This document shows, in pieces, positions 24,015 to 32,890 of a stretch of 61,990 nt of DNA. The first letter of the stretch is position 1; every line of letters begins with the position of its first letter. Location: IMG/VR virus record IMGVR_UViG_3300005537_000027, positions 1-61,990 of that record. One strand, 5' to 3'. The translations under genes and the position numbers were made by a program. Under the pieces are notes generated by a model. It was not told where the DNA came from, made no database searches, and saw only the letters and a list, made by a program, of their open reading frames with translations. The stretch comes from a virus.

Positions 24015-24827
24015 TCAGTCCACCATTGTAAGCGAAGGGCGCCTGCGAGAACCCATGACAACTGGCGAGCCCACTGTCGAGGTGGGGGTGATGTTCGCGC
24101 TAAGGCCCTTGAGTCGAACTTGAGCCACAGCCAAAACCGAACGCGGAGCGATCGCACACACCAAGGTCCGATTGCGCAGCTGCGCGGAAAGTATACTGGT
24201 ATTCGGTCCAATGTTGATGTAGAGGCCTTTGTGTTGGCCTGCCCCCAGGAGCGAGGTTGGGGTCATCGCCACACTAAGGGCTCGGTATCTCTGCACCGTC
24301 ACCGCCAGGACGCTGGTGGGAGTGGGAGTCCAGATAATCGTCCGGCCCTTGGTAATCCCATCCACAAGCGCAATGTGCGAGGCCAATGCAGCGGTCAGTG
24401 GAATGTTCCTGGAGAGACCCCCTACCAGCAAACTCGTTGGGTTAAACGCCGGTGCAAGTGCTCGGGACCTTGTTAGTGCAGCGGCTAGTACGCTCGTCGG
24501 CGCAATTGCCTCAGCAAGAACATGCGTGCCTTTGAGCGTAGCGGCCAGTGCACTCGACGGGACAATGGACTCTTGAAGCGCCCGTCCCCGAGCGATACTC
24601 GCCGCAACCACACTGGTCGGCGCAATCGCCCCGCTGACCGCTCTTGCCCCATGCAGCGCAAGCGCCAGCACACTGCTCGGTGCCAGCGTCGCCGTGAGTG
24701 CCCTCGCTACCCCGCCAGTGTCCGCCAAATACGCAGCGTTTGGCAGCAAATACTGCTGGTCTTCGTTGTTCTCAGTAACGTACGCCACACCACCTGGAGT
24801 GGGAATGGCATATTGCTTATTCCCCAT
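24015..24827 (-). CDS. Virion protein made of 19-residue PTS repeats
   Basis: 270 residues with AGGAGG upstream. After a 45-residue start (QYAIPTPGGVAYVTENNEDQ) nearly the whole protein is about eleven repeats of A-I-A-PTS-x-LAA-x-L-x-R-x-R-AL-x-A. The same repeats fill residues 60-300 of the next gene. Their regular spacing of hydrophobic and charged residues suggests a solenoid or fibrous stalk. I do not recognise the family. The stop is adjacent to the next ATG. Confidence 0.65.
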   Translation of the reverse strand: MGNKQYAIPTPGGVAYVTENNEDQQYLLPNAAYLADTGGVARALTATLAPSSVLALALHGARAVSGAIAPTSVVAASIARGRALQESIVPSSALAATLKGTHVLAEAIAPTSVLAAALTRSRALAPAFNPTSLLVGGLSRNIPLTAALASHIALVDGITKGRTIIWTPTPTSVLAVTVQRYRALSVAMTPTSLLGAGQHKGLYINIGPNTSILSAQLRNRTLVCAIAPRSVLAVAQVRLKGLSANITPTSTVGSPVVMGSRRRPSLTMVD

Positions 24828-24836
24828 GTCCCCCTC

Positions 24837-26375
24837 CTAGGTCAGCGTGATGAGGGGATCCACGTAAACTGTGGTCGAGGCCTTGGCTACTTTCACCTGC
24901 GCCCGCACCAACCCAGCAAGCTGTGCGGTGAAACTCACCGTCAGTTTCTGTGTGACCGGCGTCGCGGGCGAACTATCCCAACCAGCCGCCGAGCTTGTCT
25001 GGGCTGCGTGCGTGGTCAAACGAGTGGTGATAGTGTTGTTCACAAACGAAGCGATGGGAGTACTCGAACTCCCCAGATAGTCCACTTCCACCCAGATATC
25101 ATCATTATTCAGCGTGCCGCTGCTAATAAACTCAATCGTGAGGGTCTTGGAACTCCCAGTGGTGGGGTTCCAGATAAACAGTGGGAAGCACTCAAACGGG
25201 TTGTTGATACTGGCGTTAGCGGTCGTCACGACCTTGTGCGAGACCTTTTGCACGCCGTCGCTGGCGCCACCAGTCCTGGTGATGGTGGTCTCAGTCGTCA
25301 GGTCGCCCTGGTAGCGATGGCGCTCATTCCGATAGCCCGTGGCTGCGCTATCACAGTTAACCACATCCAGCTTAAAGTCATCTGGAGCCGTGGGCGAACC
25401 CCCGATGATGCTCAGGGTCGCCGACAGCTTACAATTCGAGAGCGTGGCCATAAAGATGCTCGAAATACCCGCACCCAGTATCGTCTTACCCGAGGTCAGA
25501 GAACTGAAGTCAAACCCTCTAGCATCAAGCGCCCCCAGCATATTAGTGCTGGTAATCAGCGTTGTTGGGATCGTTGCACCGCTAACCGAGCCCCCAACCA
25601 GAGTTACATACGCATCCAGGATCTGGATAAAGTGACCAACTGCAGCGAACTGAAACGTCGGATTGTCCAGGACAATTTTCGAGACATTCGTCTGGCCAAA
25701 GACAATACTCATAGCTCCAGTCCCACCCAGGACGAAGGAGCAGTTTTTCATGTAGTACGAGTTGGCAGAGCCAGACCCAACGTTCAAGTTCCCATTTGCG
25801 TCCGATCCGGTTCCTCTCGTAAACGTAAACCCTTGCCAAAACCCTCCACCAGCAACCCCAAGCGCCACGATGCCGCTGCTCGTAACATTCGCAGCCGCAC
25901 CATTGGTGATGTCTCCCGCAGCAGGCGGGATGCTCCCGGTGGTTCGGTTGACCGAGAAGAAGCTGGAAAGCACCCCAGGGCTCGTGAGCGTGAGGCTACC
26001 AGTGGTGGTCTGCGTGTGGTCGCTGGAGACAAAGCCTCGGTCTCCGTTCGCCATCCACGAGCACATGTTTTGGATGAGCGCGTGAGGAGCGGTCCAAGTG
26101 TTGGTCACGCCCCCATTCTGCTGCTGCCCGGAGTTACCCGTGCACTCAGTCCAGGTCACGCCCGAGTCCGTGGTCGTCCCAGCTTTGGTCAGCGTCCAGG
26201 TCGGCTCGGTGCCCCCACTAACTCCAGTCGTAATCGCGCTTACACGAAAGCACCGCTCGTTCCCAACAGTGGGCGTAGCCAGCTGGCGCACGATCGCACC
26301 AACCGCATAGGTATGGCTCGCCGCCCATTGCGCAACCGCCGTATACGCAACACTTGAGCAGTACCAGTCCGCCAT
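24837..26375 (-). CDS. Beta-helix-like tail protein
   Basis: 512 residues. The N-terminus (VAQWAASHTYAVGAIVRQLA ... VSGGTEPTW ... GVTWTECTG) is a small carbohydrate-binding-like module seen repeatedly in phage fibres. The middle is a parallel beta-helix-like series rich in short valine/glycine strands (NCSFVLGGTGAMSIVFGQTNVSKIVLDNPTF). The C-terminal part is a beta-sandwich-like region. It is likely a fibre or spike that contacts the cell surface. Confidence 0.7.
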   Translation of the reverse strand: MADWYCSSVAYTAVAQWAASHTYAVGAIVRQLATPTVGNERCFRVSAITTGVSGGTEPTWTLTKAGTTTDSGVTWTECTGNSGQQQNGGVTNTWTAPHALIQNMCSWMANGDRGFVSSDHTQTTTGSLTLTSPGVLSSFFSVNRTTGSIPPAAGDITNGAAANVTSSGIVALGVAGGGFWQGFTFTRGTGSDANGNLNVGSGSANSYYMKNCSFVLGGTGAMSIVFGQTNVSKIVLDNPTFQFAAVGHFIQILDAYVTLVGGSVSGATIPTTLITSTNMLGALDARGFDFSSLTSGKTILGAGISSIFMATLSNCKLSATLSIIGGSPTAPDDFKLDVVNCDSAATGYRNERHRYQGDLTTETTITRTGGASDGVQKVSHKVVTTANASINNPFECFPLFIWNPTTGSSKTLTIEFISSGTLNNDDIWVEVDYLGSSSTPIASFVNNTITTRLTTHAAQTSSAAGWDSSPATPVTQKLTVSFTAQLAGLVRAQVKVAKASTTVYVDPLITLT

Positions 26376-26858
26376 TTACTGGCCTCGCTGAGTTAGGCCG
26401 CTGAGAAGGAGTGTGGATTGAGCGTTGAGGGTGTTGCGGAGGGCAGTCAGCTCGCTCGAAGGCGAGGCATAGCCGAACGCCAGGGCCAAGTCCGCATCCG
26501 CAAGTGCCGACAGATACTCGCCCAGCAAGACCGCCGTCAGTGCCGTCGCCCCAGCATACGTTGTGCGAACCTCCGCGTTCACCGCCGCCTGGGTCGTGTA
26601 CTGCAGCGTCACCACTGGAGGATAAACCGTGGAGATCTGCCCGATGTTTGCCTGGAGTTCCGCAGCCGGAAGGCTCTGCTCCAGCGCTGCAGCATTTGCT
26701 GCCAATATCGCGTTGTAGTCCGCCCCGCTGTCAGCCAAATACGTGACCGAATGCACCACCCCAACCAAGTCAGTGTGATGTTCAGTCACGTATTTCCGGC
26801 CGTCAACCTGCGTGCCGCCCACATCAGCGATGGTGGAGGAGACTATGATCCCAGTCAT
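26376..26858 (-). CDS. Virion-associated hypothetical protein
   Basis: 160 residues (GGGAG before ATG). It starts with beta strands (VDGRKYVTEHHTDLVGVVHSVTYLADSGADY) and continues as helices rich in alanine and leucine. Proteins with the K-Y-V-T-E-x-H-T-D sequence occur in the structural modules of other phages between adaptor and fibre genes. No enzymatic motif. A stop codon overlaps the next gene start. Confidence 0.6.
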   Translation of the reverse strand: MTGIIVSSTIADVGGTQVDGRKYVTEHHTDLVGVVHSVTYLADSGADYNAILAANAAALEQSLPAAELQANIGQISTVYPPVVTLQYTTQAAVNAEVRTTYAGATALTAVLLGEYLSALADADLALAFGYASPSSELTALRNTLNAQSTLLLSGLTQRGQ

Positions 26859-26883
26859 GGCCAGTCTCCCTCCCCACCACCTA

Positions 26884-27273
26884 TTAGGTCAGCGTGATGG
26901 TGAGAGCGCCGATGGCGATCGTGGCAGTGTCACCGACCGAATACGCCACGCTGCTGGCAACCGTGCCCTGAGCCAGACACGTGCCGGTGGTGAGGCTGTC
27001 CCAGATCGTGATGTCCGTGACCGTGCCCCAGTTGCTGGTGGTATCCGGACCGAACGACAGCGCACCGGAGTTGCTCGCCACATTACCGCTGACGGTGAAC
27101 GTGACCGCCTGCCGAGCATACCCGTTGCCGCTGATCTCATTCGAGGCACCCGCACCACCGTTCGCGCCGGTGTGCAGAGCCACATACCAAGTGGTCGGGC
27201 GCGTCGGGCTGGAAGTGGTGAAAATCCAGTTCAGCACCCGGTTTTCCGCAGTCGCAGTGAAAGTCCCAGCCAT
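26884..27273 (-). CDS. Small virion protein of the LHT/GYAR type
   Basis: 129 residues (GGGAG before ATG). The WYVALHTGANG, SGNGYARQAVTF and WGTVTDITIWDSLTTG blocks define a common phage structural family, found beside adaptor and fibre genes and thought to be a fibre or decoration subunit. It is beta-rich with no charged motif. Position between the gp4-like adaptor and the fibre genes fits. Confidence 0.68.
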   Translation of the reverse strand: MAGTFTATAENRVLNWIFTTSSPTRPTTWYVALHTGANGGAGASNEISGNGYARQAVTFTVSGNVASNSGALSFGPDTTSNWGTVTDITIWDSLTTGTCLAQGTVASSVAYSVGDTATIAIGALTITLT

Positions 27274-27284
27274 AGTTAACTCCC

Positions 27285-28361
27285 TTAGGAAGTACGCAAC
27301 CCGAGCAAGGTCACGTAAGCGTTAGTCGGAGCGCCGACCACGGTGTCGATTACCAGGGTGATAACCGCCCCAGTGCTAACGTTCGTGAAGGGTCCAGCAC
27401 TGGGATAGAGCTGGGCTGCAGCGTTGCCGGTGATCGGGACCGAGGACAGCCCACCCACCAACTGCCCGTTGATGAGGATGCTGGCGTTGAAGCTACCGCC
27501 CGCGTCACCCCCATAGATCTCAGCACCCGTGACGGTGAACTGGTATGGGGCACTGCCCAGCAGCGTGTAGGTCCCCGACGTAACCAGCGCACCACCGGCC
27601 CAGTTCTCCGTAATGGCCACTCCCGCAGGGCTCGTGCCACCTCCGAAGAGGCCCTGACCGAAAGAGCCCTTGCCCACACCCGGCAGACCGGGGGGCATCT
27701 GGAGGCGTGCCAACTGCAGGTCCGCGCCTCGGATCACGTTCAGGGCGTCCGTACAGAGCGCGTTCAGTTCCGGGTCTGGGGGAAGCTGATAGCTGACTCG
27801 CAACCTCCGTGCGAGGTTGAAGTAGAGCGCAGCGTAGTATTCCTCCGGCAGCGAAATCACATCGTTGGCCGTGGCGAACTGCTGCAGCGCATCCTTCACC
27901 GCAAGGTGGATCTCGAACTGCCCAGACCCCGGCGTAGGGGTGAACCACAAGGTCCCCAGGGGGTAGCCCGGATCGTAAAACACCGTCTGTGGGAAGGAGT
28001 TATACTGCTTGAGCACGATGTTATTATAGGTCTCGCGAGCATCAATAATCTCCAGCCCATAGTCCGCCCGGAGTTGAATGCTCGTAACCAGCTGTCGCAC
28101 AAAGGCACTTTCCAGCCGGTCAGGACGAAAGGGGATGTTGAAATCCCCTCCCGGCCCGATCGTGTACGAGGTATTGCCATTTGCCGTAAGCGCAAGGTCC
28201 ACCAGATGATACACCAACCACCGCTTACGCCGCCACTGGGAGAGCATCCAGTTCAGCTGCGTCAGCGCATCGTTGGTGTCATCCGGGAGTGCCGTTTGGC
28301 CGACGCCCAGCACACCAGCCGTCTTGAGCGCCATTGTGATGATATCGCCGGCCACTGGCAT
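27285..28361 (-). CDS. P22 gp4-like head-tail adaptor with extra C-terminal domain
   Basis: 358 residues. The first 220 (DIITMALKTAGVLGVGQTALPDDTNDALTQLNWMLSQWRRKRWL ... ARRLRVSYQLPPDPELNAL) match tail accessory factors that bind under the portal in P22-like phages. The last 130 form a glycine/threonine-rich beta domain (ENWAGGALVTSGTYTLLGS ...) not usual in gp4, possibly a fused decoration or fibre-attachment domain. Confidence 0.75.
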   Translation of the reverse strand: MPVAGDIITMALKTAGVLGVGQTALPDDTNDALTQLNWMLSQWRRKRWLVYHLVDLALTANGNTSYTIGPGGDFNIPFRPDRLESAFVRQLVTSIQLRADYGLEIIDARETYNNIVLKQYNSFPQTVFYDPGYPLGTLWFTPTPGSGQFEIHLAVKDALQQFATANDVISLPEEYYAALYFNLARRLRVSYQLPPDPELNALCTDALNVIRGADLQLARLQMPPGLPGVGKGSFGQGLFGGGTSPAGVAITENWAGGALVTSGTYTLLGSAPYQFTVTGAEIYGGDAGGSFNASILINGQLVGGLSSVPITGNAAAQLYPSAGPFTNVSTGAVITLVIDTVVGAPTNAYVTLLGLRTS

Positions 28362-28367
28362 TTGTCA

Positions 28368-28637
28368 TTACCCCTTGCGAGCAACTGCGACCGCAGGCGG
28401 AACCCCACCCCCAGCCGAGACCTTGCCGAGTTCTGCAGCCACCGTAGCCACTGCCGCCGCTGCCGGCTCTTCCAGCACGGTATGGGCTGCCAGCCACGCG
28501 GTCTCCTCGTCCAGGTTTTGCACGATGGCAGACTCTCCACCCGCAGTCACCATCTTCGGATATTCCCGATACTCGTAGTCCGGGAACTCCATGTGCGAGT
28601 AAATGTTGTTGGACTTGACTCTGGACTCGGAAGCCAT
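28368..28637 (-). CDS. Hypothetical virion-operon protein
   Basis: 89 residues with GGAG before ATG. Tyrosine/glutamate-rich N-terminus (IYSHMEFPDYEYREYPKMV), then an alanine-rich helix. Gene position between the coat-associated protein and the adaptor is typical of small conserved phage proteins of unknown role. Confidence 0.6.
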   Translation of the reverse strand: MASESRVKSNNIYSHMEFPDYEYREYPKMVTAGGESAIVQNLDEETAWLAAHTVLEEPAAAAVATVAAELGKVSAGGGVPPAVAVARKG

Positions 28638-28651
28638 CTTTCACTCCGGGG

Positions 28652-29014
28652 TTAGTGAGTGTACCAATTGCCAGGGCCGGTACACACGAAAGCCACCATC
28701 GTTCCAGCTGCCACAGCAAAGGCAGCATTCGCGCTGAGGGCGTTGATCTTGTCGCCAGTGGCAGGGAAAACGTTCATGGAGGCAGCGGAAGCATTCGCCA
28801 CCCTCAATGTGCTCCCAATGAAACTCCCAGCGGACGCCGGGAGCACCGCACTATCCGCAGCCGTACCAACCGTGGTAAACCTGCTGATGTCCTTGGTGAT
28901 GGGAGTGGCGCCAGCTTGGCCACCACCCGCAAGCGCCGTCATACCGTCCTGCACAACCGGCGCAAGATCGGACGCCTGCATCAAGCGATATCCGGGGATC
29001 GAGGGACCGGGCAT
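28652..29014 (-). CDS. Putative head decoration or coat-associated protein
   Basis: 120 residues (GGAG before ATG). The C-terminal two thirds (STLRVANASAASMNVFPATGDKINALSANAAFAVAAGTMVAFVCTGPGNWYTH) is a short beta domain seen in phage structural proteins, with the V-F-P-A-x-G-D-x-I-N sequence. It lies between coat and adaptor genes, after a hairpin that may reduce its expression relative to coat. Confidence 0.6.
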   Translation of the reverse strand: MPGPSIPGYRLMQASDLAPVVQDGMTALAGGGQAGATPITKDISRFTTVGTAADSAVLPASAGSFIGSTLRVANASAASMNVFPATGDKINALSANAAFAVAAGTMVAFVCTGPGNWYTH

Positions 29015-29050
29015 TTTGAAATCTCCTCTGATTGGCGCAACGCAAAAGCG

Positions 29051-29072
29051 CCAGGGGGCATTTGCCCCCTGG
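29051..29072 (-). terminator. Hairpin just downstream of the coat gene
   Basis: A perfect 9-bp stem, CCAGGGGGC (29051-29059) with GCCCCCTGG (29064-29072), and a 4-base loop starts 9 bases past the coat stop. On the minus strand a short CGCTTTTGCG tract follows. It could act as a partial terminator or as an mRNA-stabilising hairpin that raises coat yield. Confidence 0.65.
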
Positions 29073-29080
29073 TCTCAGCC

Positions 29081-30286
29081 TTACGGAACCGTGTCGGGAA
29101 CCACCACCGCCCACTCCGGACGGACATAGAGGTAGCCGTAGAGGATATCCATACGAGTGATGAACTCGTCCGTCAGCACCGCGTACGCAGTGACCATACG
29201 CATCGACAGCCCGTCGAACGCCTCACGCGCGGCCTCATGCACCCCACGAGGCAGCTCCAGGTCCGCCGTCGCCATCGTGATGGCCTCGGGGACAAACGCG
29301 AAGTTCTTACGGTAGGTGCCGGTCGCCACCAGGGAGATAGCCGCGCTGTTCGCAGGCAGGGCCGCCACCGTCTGGTACTGCACCGGATTGCCGGCGCTCG
29401 GCCCGATGATCGCGGGGTAGAGCGAGACGCTCGTCGCCGCATTCGCCGCAGCCGCCGTGACCACGAACTGGGCCAGGGCGCCAGTGTCGGTCTTGGTGAT
29501 GCGGTTCACCGCGTTGACACCAGCAATCGTGATGATGTCACCCACGACCAGCGTGCCAGTGATGGCGTTCGTGGTCAGCGTCAGGCCAGTCTGGTTCGCA
29601 CCATTGACCGTGCCGGCCGAGAACGTGCCGCTGACATGCACCAGCGCCGTCTGATCCGTCATCCACTCCAACCCAAGCGCGGTCTTCATGATGCCGGTTT
29701 CGTACTGCTTGCTGATCGCAGGCGCCGGATTGAACAAGCCCGACAGGCTCGCGATCACCTTCGCCTCGGTGAACGGCGAGTTGACGACCTTGCGCTCGGT
29801 CATCGGAGCCGACATGTTGGTCAGCACCGCACCAGCCGTCAGGTAGGTGGTCGCGTTGGGCACGCCCACCGTCTGCGAGGTGATGTTGCCCGCCATGTTG
29901 CTGACGCCGCCCTCACAGCCGCTCATGATGTCGGCCGCGACGTTGCCCGCGAGGTTGTTGACCGCCGGCCGCAGGATGCGCTTCGAGTAGTCGTCGAGTT
30001 GCATCGCTCGCTCAAGCGAGCTGAACTGCACGTCCACGCCCTTCTGGGTAGCCAGGGTCAGCGTGGTGTTCTTTTCCGTGGTGTCCTGCGGCGAGGCGGT
30101 CGCACCCGTACGGACCGTGAAGTCGTTCGGCAGGCGGATGCGCAGTGCCGTGCCGATCTTCGCGCCGCTCCGAGCAAACGAGTCGTCATACTGACGGTCG
30201 ATGCTCATCATGAAGGCGTTGGAGTTCTTCCAGAGGCGGATCGCCTCTCGAGTAATCATGTTGATAGTGAGTATGGTGTTGGCCAT
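29081..30286 (-). CDS. Major capsid protein, P22 coat family
   Basis: 401 residues, GGGAG before ATG. The start ANTILTINMITREAIRLWKNSNAFMMSIDRQYDDSFARSGAKIGTALRIRLPNDF is the signature of P22 gp5-like coats. An internal valine/threonine-rich domain (TLTTNAITGTLVVGDIITIAGV) corresponds to the inserted I-domain of this family, and the end LYVRPEWAVVV is the usual C-terminus. It forms the HK97-fold icosahedral shell with the scaffold encoded upstream. Confidence 0.9.
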   Translation of the reverse strand: MANTILTINMITREAIRLWKNSNAFMMSIDRQYDDSFARSGAKIGTALRIRLPNDFTVRTGATASPQDTTEKNTTLTLATQKGVDVQFSSLERAMQLDDYSKRILRPAVNNLAGNVAADIMSGCEGGVSNMAGNITSQTVGVPNATTYLTAGAVLTNMSAPMTERKVVNSPFTEAKVIASLSGLFNPAPAISKQYETGIMKTALGLEWMTDQTALVHVSGTFSAGTVNGANQTGLTLTTNAITGTLVVGDIITIAGVNAVNRITKTDTGALAQFVVTAAAANAATSVSLYPAIIGPSAGNPVQYQTVAALPANSAAISLVATGTYRKNFAFVPEAITMATADLELPRGVHEAAREAFDGLSMRMVTAYAVLTDEFITRMDILYGYLYVRPEWAVVVPDTVP

Positions 30287-30287
30287 A

Positions 30288-30336
30288 GTCCGACTCCCAA
30301 TAGGCGCTCAGTGGCGCTCGGTGGTTTGAGTCGGAC
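30288..30336 (-). repeat. Inverted repeat in the scaffold-coat gap
   Basis: GTCCGACTC (30288-30296) and GAGTCGGAC (30328-30336) form a 9-bp stem with a 31-base loop immediately upstream of the coat ribosome site, in a 150-base gene-free gap. It could control coat translation relative to scaffold. Confidence 0.5.
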
Positions 30337-30437
30337 GGGACTCGGTACTCTTGGCGTCCTAGGCACTGGGTTTAGGCCACCCGGCAGGCCAACACGAGCT
30401 TAAGGGGCTCGGACCCTGTAGGCACGCGGAGCGGGCG

Positions 30438-31238
30438 CTAGGCCCGCTGCCTCTTCTCAAGTTCCTGTTCCCGCCAAGCCATCCACTCCTTCACAGTCAT
30501 CTGTTCCGGAGTCTTCTCCACCACACTCCCGCTGGAGGTGAGGGGCTTGATCGGCGCAGGCGCGGCAGAGGTCTTCGGGGTGGCGGTGAGCTTCGCGCTC
30601 AGCTTCGCCAGGGCCACTGCCTGCCGGGTAGGGGAAAGGCCCAAGATCCGGCTCGCCTCGTCCATGTCCTGGGTCAGTTCGTAGAGGATCTGGTGGGGGT
30701 TGCCGGCCTCAATCGCGGCCTCGATGAACTGGGGCGTCAGTCCGCCCAGGTTCTGGTAGGAGCGCAGCGCGACATCGAAGTCCGCATACTGCGCTTTGCC
30801 CTTGTCGTAGATGTCGTTGCAGTTCTTGTCGAATTCCCGCTGGGAGGCCAGCGCAGCAGCGCGCTGCTCAACCGTCAGGTCCTCAACCGGCTTCGCCGTG
30901 CCCGGGGCCTTCGGAGCCTCACCCTTGGCGATCGCCTCAAGCGCCTCCTTGTGCTCCTTCACCTGCTGCTCAAGCGCCGCCGCTGCGCGGCGTGCCTCAT
31001 GCTTTTCGCGAGTGAGTTCGTCGATCCGCTTCTGAAACCAAGGCACCTGTGCAGGCTTCTTGGGCTCGGGCTCCACCGCCTTAGTCTCAACCGCAGGGGT
31101 CTCGACTTGTGCCTCAACCGCGGGGGTCTCGACACTCGGCTCTTCTGGGGTTGGTGTTCCACCATCCTCGGTCTGGCTCTGGGGCGTGGGGGTGCCCTCG
31201 GCTTCCGGTGCAAGGCTGGTTGAAAGACTGGTGTCTGC
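30438..31238 (-). CDS. Capsid scaffolding protein
   Basis: 266 residues from GTG 31238, chosen because GGAG lies 7 bases upstream. The first 75 residues are acidic and repetitive (VETPAVEAQVETPAVETKAVE), followed by a coiled coil (KRIDELTREKHEARRAAAALEQQVKEHKEALEAI), helices (DFDVALRSYQNLGGLTPQFIEAA) and a basic C-terminal helix (MTVKEWMAWREQELEKRQRA). An acidic start, helical core and basic coat-binding end, immediately upstream of the coat gene, define a scaffold. Confidence 0.8.
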   Translation of the reverse strand, partial: ADTSLSTSLAPEAEGTPTPQSQTEDGGTPTPEEPSVETPAVEAQVETPAVETKAVEPEPKKPAQVPWFQKRIDELTREKHEARRAAAALEQQVKEHKEALEAIAKGEAPKAPGTAKPVEDLTVEQRAAALASQREFDKNCNDIYDKGKAQYADFDVALRSYQNLGGLTPQFIEAAIEAGNPHQILYELTQDMDEASRILGLSPTRQAVALAKLSAKLTATPKTSAAPAPIKPLTSSGSVVEKTPEQMTVKEWMAWREQELEKRQRA

Positions 31239-31334
31239 CACGTTGGATCTCCACGAGGGCGCTTGAGGGGAAGGGTACAACCGACGGCGAGGTGGGTCCA
31301 GCCCACTTGCGCCCGACTCGGGTGGTTTGTGGGT

Positions 31335-31640
31335 CTAGTTCACGGTCTGAGGTACGTTTAGTTTAATGCGCTTGCGGTTGTATCGTAGCTCGTTGTCCTT
31401 GATGAGGGCCTCGGCCACCTTTTGCTTTTCACCCTCCGGGAGGAGCGAGCCTTCGCCCAGCGACTTGGCCAGGGCCATCCGGGCCTCCTCGATCAGCCTA
31501 GGCCAAGTGTTGGCCACAAACCTGCCAACGTTCCGGTTGGCCCTATACCAGTGGTCGTCCATGGCCAGATTATCATAGATCTCATGGGCCATCGCGATAG
31601 CGACCTCCTTGAGCATGGGATGGCAGACTGTTCCCATCAT
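31335..31640 (-). CDS. Hypothetical helical protein in the head operon
   Basis: 101 residues; its ATGATG overlaps the stop of the preceding gene. It is helical and basic at the end (ELRYNRKRIKLNV) and contains EIYDNLAMDDHWYRANRNVGRFVANTWPRLIEEARMALAKSLGEGSLLPEGEKQ, a small phage family found near scaffold genes, function unknown to me. Confidence 0.6.
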   Translation of the reverse strand: MMGTVCHPMLKEVAIAMAHEIYDNLAMDDHWYRANRNVGRFVANTWPRLIEEARMALAKSLGEGSLLPEGEKQKVAEALIKDNELRYNRKRIKLNVPQTVN

Positions 31641-32890
31641 TGGCCTCCTATGGGTTTACGAGGGGGATAGTGGAAAATCTGGTTGCCGCTCTGGCCTTCG
31701 GTCGGCAGGGAGGAGGTGTCGCCGGTGCGGAGGCGAGCCTGGACGTTCCGGGACTCCACCTCGCCGCTCAGCTGCCGGTAGTTCCGGCTAGCGCCACCTG
31801 CAAGCTCATTCAGCCGTTGAGTCTCGGCCTGGAGGGTCTGGAAATCCTGCAGCAGTCCAGGGGTTTTAGCAGCTTGCTTATAGGCCATCTCCTCATGTGG
31901 GTATAGCTGCACCCCCATGGCCTGCTTGTCTAGAGCATTTTGCAGTGTGAAAGGGTTGACCGGGCCGAGTTTGTCCGTGACCGTCTTCCAGGCCTGCCGA
32001 GCGGCAGTTTGCTGCTGCTGGAAGTCCGTGGGGAGGAACATCGAGGGGTTTCCACCCGCTGCAAAGCCCTCAGCGCCCTGGATTTTGTGCTGGATTTCGT
32101 GCATCAGCGTCGACATGACCTCATCCGGAGGTCCAGAAGTCAGCCCGATGCTGCCGTCAGTGTAAACCGCCCCGTTTAGCCCGTCGAAACGAGAAAATGG
32201 CCCAGTATTTCGTACTACCGTGTCCTTGAGCCCCGGGTACGCCTTGAAAAGCTCCGGATGGTCCAGAATATCACCCAGAGTCCGGGTTTGTGTGAACGGG
32301 ATGTGGAACTCCTGCGAGGTCGTACTAGCCCCCTCAGGGGCCTCTCTGGCCTCCGCAACGCTCATGACCTTGGTTTTCATCGGCGCAGCATCGGTCCACT
32401 TCGCCCCAGTGTCTGGGATCTCGTTTTTCCACATATTATCAGTGCCGCGATACCACCCAGTTTGCTGCCAGATCTCCTCTGGCGACGCGCCAGCCCCTGC
32501 CTCCATCTTTTGCGCGGTTTTGAGCGCAGCGCGATCGGCAGTCCCGGAGCCCCAGCCACCAAAAACCCGTGCGGTAGCGGCATCTGCCGGCCCTGCAGCA
32601 CCACCCGCTCCCAGTGCAATCAGCGCATTGGTGGCGTCGGGAGTGACCTGTCCGGTTCTCGGACCGTCCAACAGGTCCACTACCCCACTCCCAATCGAGC
32701 GTGCCCAGTCCGGTATCCCAGGCCCGACGTTGGTCATGGTGCCATTGGGGCCAGCTTGACCCCGAATAGGCAAAACCGAGCCATAGGTGTACCCTGGGGT
32801 GGGTGCCAACACCCCTCTCAGCGAGTTGATAAAGTCATCCTGCGGGGCTTGTGGTGTGGCTGCAGCCAGCAACTCGTTGTCATCCGCCAT
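31637..32890 (-). CDS. LPD23-like polyvalent-domain protein with a HExxH motif
   Basis: 417 residues from ATG 32890 (TGATG overlap with the portal stop). Residues 140-280 carry EIWQQTGWYRGTDNMWKNEIPD, LGDILDHPELFKAYPGLKDT, then STLMHEIQHKIQGAEGFAAGGNP. The HEIQH sequence is a zinc-metallopeptidase HExxH motif with a downstream Glu, and the whole is the arrangement of an LPD-type domain known from polyvalent proteins delivered with DNA by phages and conjugative elements. A virion-packaged effector delivered at infection is plausible. A helical tail ends the protein. Confidence 0.75.
   Translation of the reverse strand: MADDNELLAAATPQAPQDDFINSLRGVLAPTPGYTYGSVLPIRGQAGPNGTMTNVGPGIPDWARSIGSGVVDLLDGPRTGQVTPDATNALIALGAGGAAGPADAATARVFGGWGSGTADRAALKTAQKMEAGAGASPEEIWQQTGWYRGTDNMWKNEIPDTGAKWTDAAPMKTKVMSVAEAREAPEGASTTSQEFHIPFTQTRTLGDILDHPELFKAYPGLKDTVVRNTGPFSRFDGLNGAVYTDGSIGLTSGPPDEVMSTLMHEIQHKIQGAEGFAAGGNPSMFLPTDFQQQQTAARQAWKTVTDKLGPVNPFTLQNALDKQAMGVQLYPHEEMAYKQAAKTPGLLQDFQTLQAETQRLNELAGGASRNYRQLSGEVESRNVQARLRTGDTSSLPTEGQSGNQIFHYPPRKPIGGQ

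Noticed and set aside
24522-26357. Plus-strand open frame of 611 codons opposite the beta-helix gene
   Set aside because: Arginine/serine-rich shadow of the beta-helix and repeat genes.
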